Source: an uncultured Oscillospiraceae bacterium (GTDB lineage Bacteria > Bacillota > Clostridia > Oscillospirales > Acutalibacteraceae). From it: 15,614 nucleotides of DNA. The notes under the pieces are model-generated. The model was given only the letters and a program-made list of their open reading frames with translations. It was not told the DNA's origin and did no database searches. The number at the start of each line of letters is the position of its first letter. Positions within the stretch are counted from its first letter, which is position 1. Of this stretch, positions 13,922-15,614 are shown in pieces. The stretch spans positions 1 to 15,614 of the forward strand of contig URGA01000045.1 in the NCBI GenBank assembly GCA_900547275.1, in the 5' to 3' direction. The translations under genes were made by a program, and so were the position numbers.

Positions 13922-15532
13922 ATGAGTAAGAAAAAGAAAATTATTGCTTCCCTATGCGCTGTTATTGTTGTACTGCTTGCAGTTGTGCTTTACATAATTT
14001 TCGGCGTAGTGGGAGTTGAGAGCAAACGTACTTATCCCGTAAGCGAGGCAGTTGATAACAACGCAAACAGCGGTATTACGGTTATCGACAGCAAAACAAC
14101 TTACCAGACAATGAACGGTTTCGGCGCTTCCGCCTGCTGGTGGGGCCAGGAAGTCGGAACCTGGGAAAACAGCGAGGAAATCCTATCCTATCTTTATGAC
14201 AGCAAAGACGGCATAGGGCTTAACATTTACCGCTACAATCTGGGCGCAGGCTCTGAAGGCGACGAACATATTTTGGAAAACAGCAGAAGGACAGAATGTT
14301 TTCTTAAAGCTGACGGCTCATATAATTTCGGTGCCGACGCCGGAGCCCAAAAAGCTCTTGCAACCGCTAAAAAACTGTCAGGCGACGATCTGCGCGTTAC
14401 CCTTTTCTGCAACAGCGCTCCTGTCAGCCTTACTAAAAACGGCAAAGGCTACTGCGACCCTGTAAAGGACGAAAATGAGCAGTACGTTTCGAACCTGGAC
14501 AAAGAAAACTACGGAGCTTTTGCTGAATACTGTTATGAATGCGCCGATTATTTTCTCAGTCAGGGTTACCGCGTTACAGACGTCTCACCGATTAACGAGC
14601 CACAGTACAGCTGGCGCGCATGGTACAACGAGGACGGCACTTACTCGGTCAATCAGGAAGGCTGTTATTACAGCAAACAGGAAGCGGCAGATCTGCTTGG
14701 AGTAATGGTTAAAAAATTTGACGAAAGCGAAGTTGACAAAAAGGGATGCAAAATCTCTATGTTTGAATCAGGCGCCGCAGAAGGCAAAGGCTCCACAGCG
14801 GCAGCGTACATTGACTGCATCCTCGGCAAAGGGCCGAAATATGTGTTAAATAATATTGCACTTCGCGATTACTTTAACACAGTTAGCACCCACTCCTACT
14901 GGTCATCAACCGATACAAAAAAAGAAGCTGCTTCATATCTTCAGGATAAATACTCGAATTACAACGTTGTCTGCACCGAATATTGCCAGATGACAGACGA
15001 TGAAAACACAGGAGTTCATGATCTCATTGCAAAAGAAGAGAACGGAACAAACGGCCTCGGAATTGAATACGGCGTTGCCATGGCGAAAGTTATCGTTGAC
15101 GATCTTACCATCCTGAACGCCAAGGAATGGGACTGGTGGCTGGGATGTTCCTACGGAACATACACCGACGGCCTTGTTTATATCAACGCTGACGATCACA
15201 GTGATATTAAAACTTCAAAACGCCTCTGGTGTCTCGGAAACTTCTCCAAATTTATTGAGGAAGGCGCTGTAAGAGTGGCCTGCTCTTCAGGCGTTGAAGG
15301 CCTTAATTCAGTTGCTTTCTGCAACGAGGACGGCTCAACGGTAATTGTTTACGTTAACGCCACAAACAACGACCTTAGTACAGACGCAAGCCGTATAAAT
15401 GCAGAAAACGTTTCGGTTTACACAACAGACGAAGCCCGTGACCTTGAACTCACCGCTTCATCATCTACAGGCACAATGAACGGAACCGTTTCTGTTCCCG
15501 CTCAGTCAGTTGTTACTGTTGTAGCAAAATAA
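13922..15532 (+). CDS. Membrane-anchored glycoside hydrolase family 30-like enzyme
   Basis: A 536-residue extracellular glycosidase. Basic start KKKK and one membrane helix (about 7-31) without a clear cleavage site, so probably a type II anchored protein. The catalytic (beta/alpha)8 part begins with MNGFGASACWWGQ (64-76) and GLNIYRYNLGAGS (99-111), both typical of GH30. Acid/base E226 in SPINEPQYSW and nucleophile E353 in VCTEYCQM are present. The C-terminal region (about 435-536) is a beta-sandwich of the GH30 type that ends in VSVPAQSVVTVVAK. Families of this type include beta-1,6-galactanases, beta-1,6-glucanases, xylanases and glucosylceramidases; the subfamily was not determined. Own promoter, preceded by a terminator, so not part of the B12 operon. 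Confidence 0.85.
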   Translation: MSKKKKIIASLCAVIVVLLAVVLYIIFGVVGVESKRTYPVSEAVDNNANSGITVIDSKTTYQTMNGFGASACWWGQEVGTWENSEEILSYLYDSKDGIGLNIYRYNLGAGSEGDEHILENSRRTECFLKADGSYNFGADAGAQKALATAKKLSGDDLRVTLFCNSAPVSLTKNGKGYCDPVKDENEQYVSNLDKENYGAFAEYCYECADYFLSQGYRVTDVSPINEPQYSWRAWYNEDGTYSVNQEGCYYSKQEAADLLGVMVKKFDESEVDKKGCKISMFESGAAEGKGSTAAAYIDCILGKGPKYVLNNIALRDYFNTVSTHSYWSSTDTKKEAASYLQDKYSNYNVVCTEYCQMTDDENTGVHDLIAKEENGTNGLGIEYGVAMAKVIVDDLTILNAKEWDWWLGCSYGTYTDGLVYINADDHSDIKTSKRLWCLGNFSKFIEEGAVRVACSSGVEGLNSVAFCNEDGSTVIVYVNATNNDLSTDASRINAENVSVYTTDEARDLELTASSSTGTMNGTVSVPAQSVVTVVAK

Positions 15533-15614
15533 ATACTCATATATAAAAAGCTACCGCTTAATGAACAAGACCGTGAAAAACGGACAATAGAAAAAAAGCA
15601 CCTCCTATGGTAGA
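15533..15614. other. Intergenic end of window; possible cut-off terminator
   Basis: No gene is seen here. From 15591 the sequence reads AAAAAAAGCACCTC and then runs off the edge at ...GGTAGA. If the next bases were GGTGC plus a T run, this would be a bidirectional terminator, but that cannot be seen. A small CCGT/ACGG hairpin (15571-15583) lacks a T tract. Confidence 0.3.

Overview
The window looks like chromosomal DNA of an anaerobic, gut-type member of the Clostridia, closest in style to Ruminococcaceae/Oscillospiraceae. This is inferred from gene content only: an anaerobic sulfatase-maturase radical SAM enzyme, an SPxTG-type sorting signal, lipoprotein signals of the Gram-positive type, a cobalamin riboswitch, strong SD sequences, some TTG starts and moderate GC. 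No mobile element, CRISPR array, tRNA or rRNA gene was found.

Left part (1-1906, minus strand): a tight operon reads sirtuin deacetylase -> anSME-type radical SAM maturase -> the N-terminus of an FMN-binding/RnfG-like membrane protein that runs off the edge. It is divergent from mnmA (tRNA 2-thiouridylase, 2027-3064, plus strand). The two promoters overlap face to face around 1958-2009. A consensus promoter at 3081-3109 then drives four plus-strand genes: an iron-containing alcohol/glycerol dehydrogenase-family enzyme and a COG2984/COG4120/COG1101-type ABC importer (lipoprotein, permease, ATPase). A hairpin lies between lipoprotein and permease, and a bidirectional terminator closes the operon at 7033-7069.

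Middle (7074-11513, minus strand): a four-gene, tightly packed operon reads S26-like Ser/His peptidase -> exporter-type ABC half-transporter -> family 2 glycosidase -> cyclophilin. ABC/GH2 and GH2/cyclophilin overlap. The start of the ABC gene is unusual: no canonical start has an SD, and a CTG overlapping the peptidase stop, or an A6 slippage, is likely.

Right part (11578-13841, plus strand) is the most interesting. A consensus promoter leads into a cobalamin riboswitch whose P1 helix (11624-11633 with 11770-11780) is visible. Its terminator hairpin abuts the ATG of the first gene and contains that gene's only SD. The two genes controlled are a lipoprotein ending in a DUF4430 domain (the fold of the C-terminal beta domain of animal transcobalamin/intrinsic factor) and a secreted, sortase-anchored protein resembling an alpha/alpha-toroid (the fold type of the transcobalamin alpha domain). 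Together they look like a split, two-polypeptide bacterial transcobalamin: a surface B12-capture module made only when B12 is scarce. After a terminator, a separate consensus promoter drives a membrane-anchored GH30 glycosidase (13922-15532).
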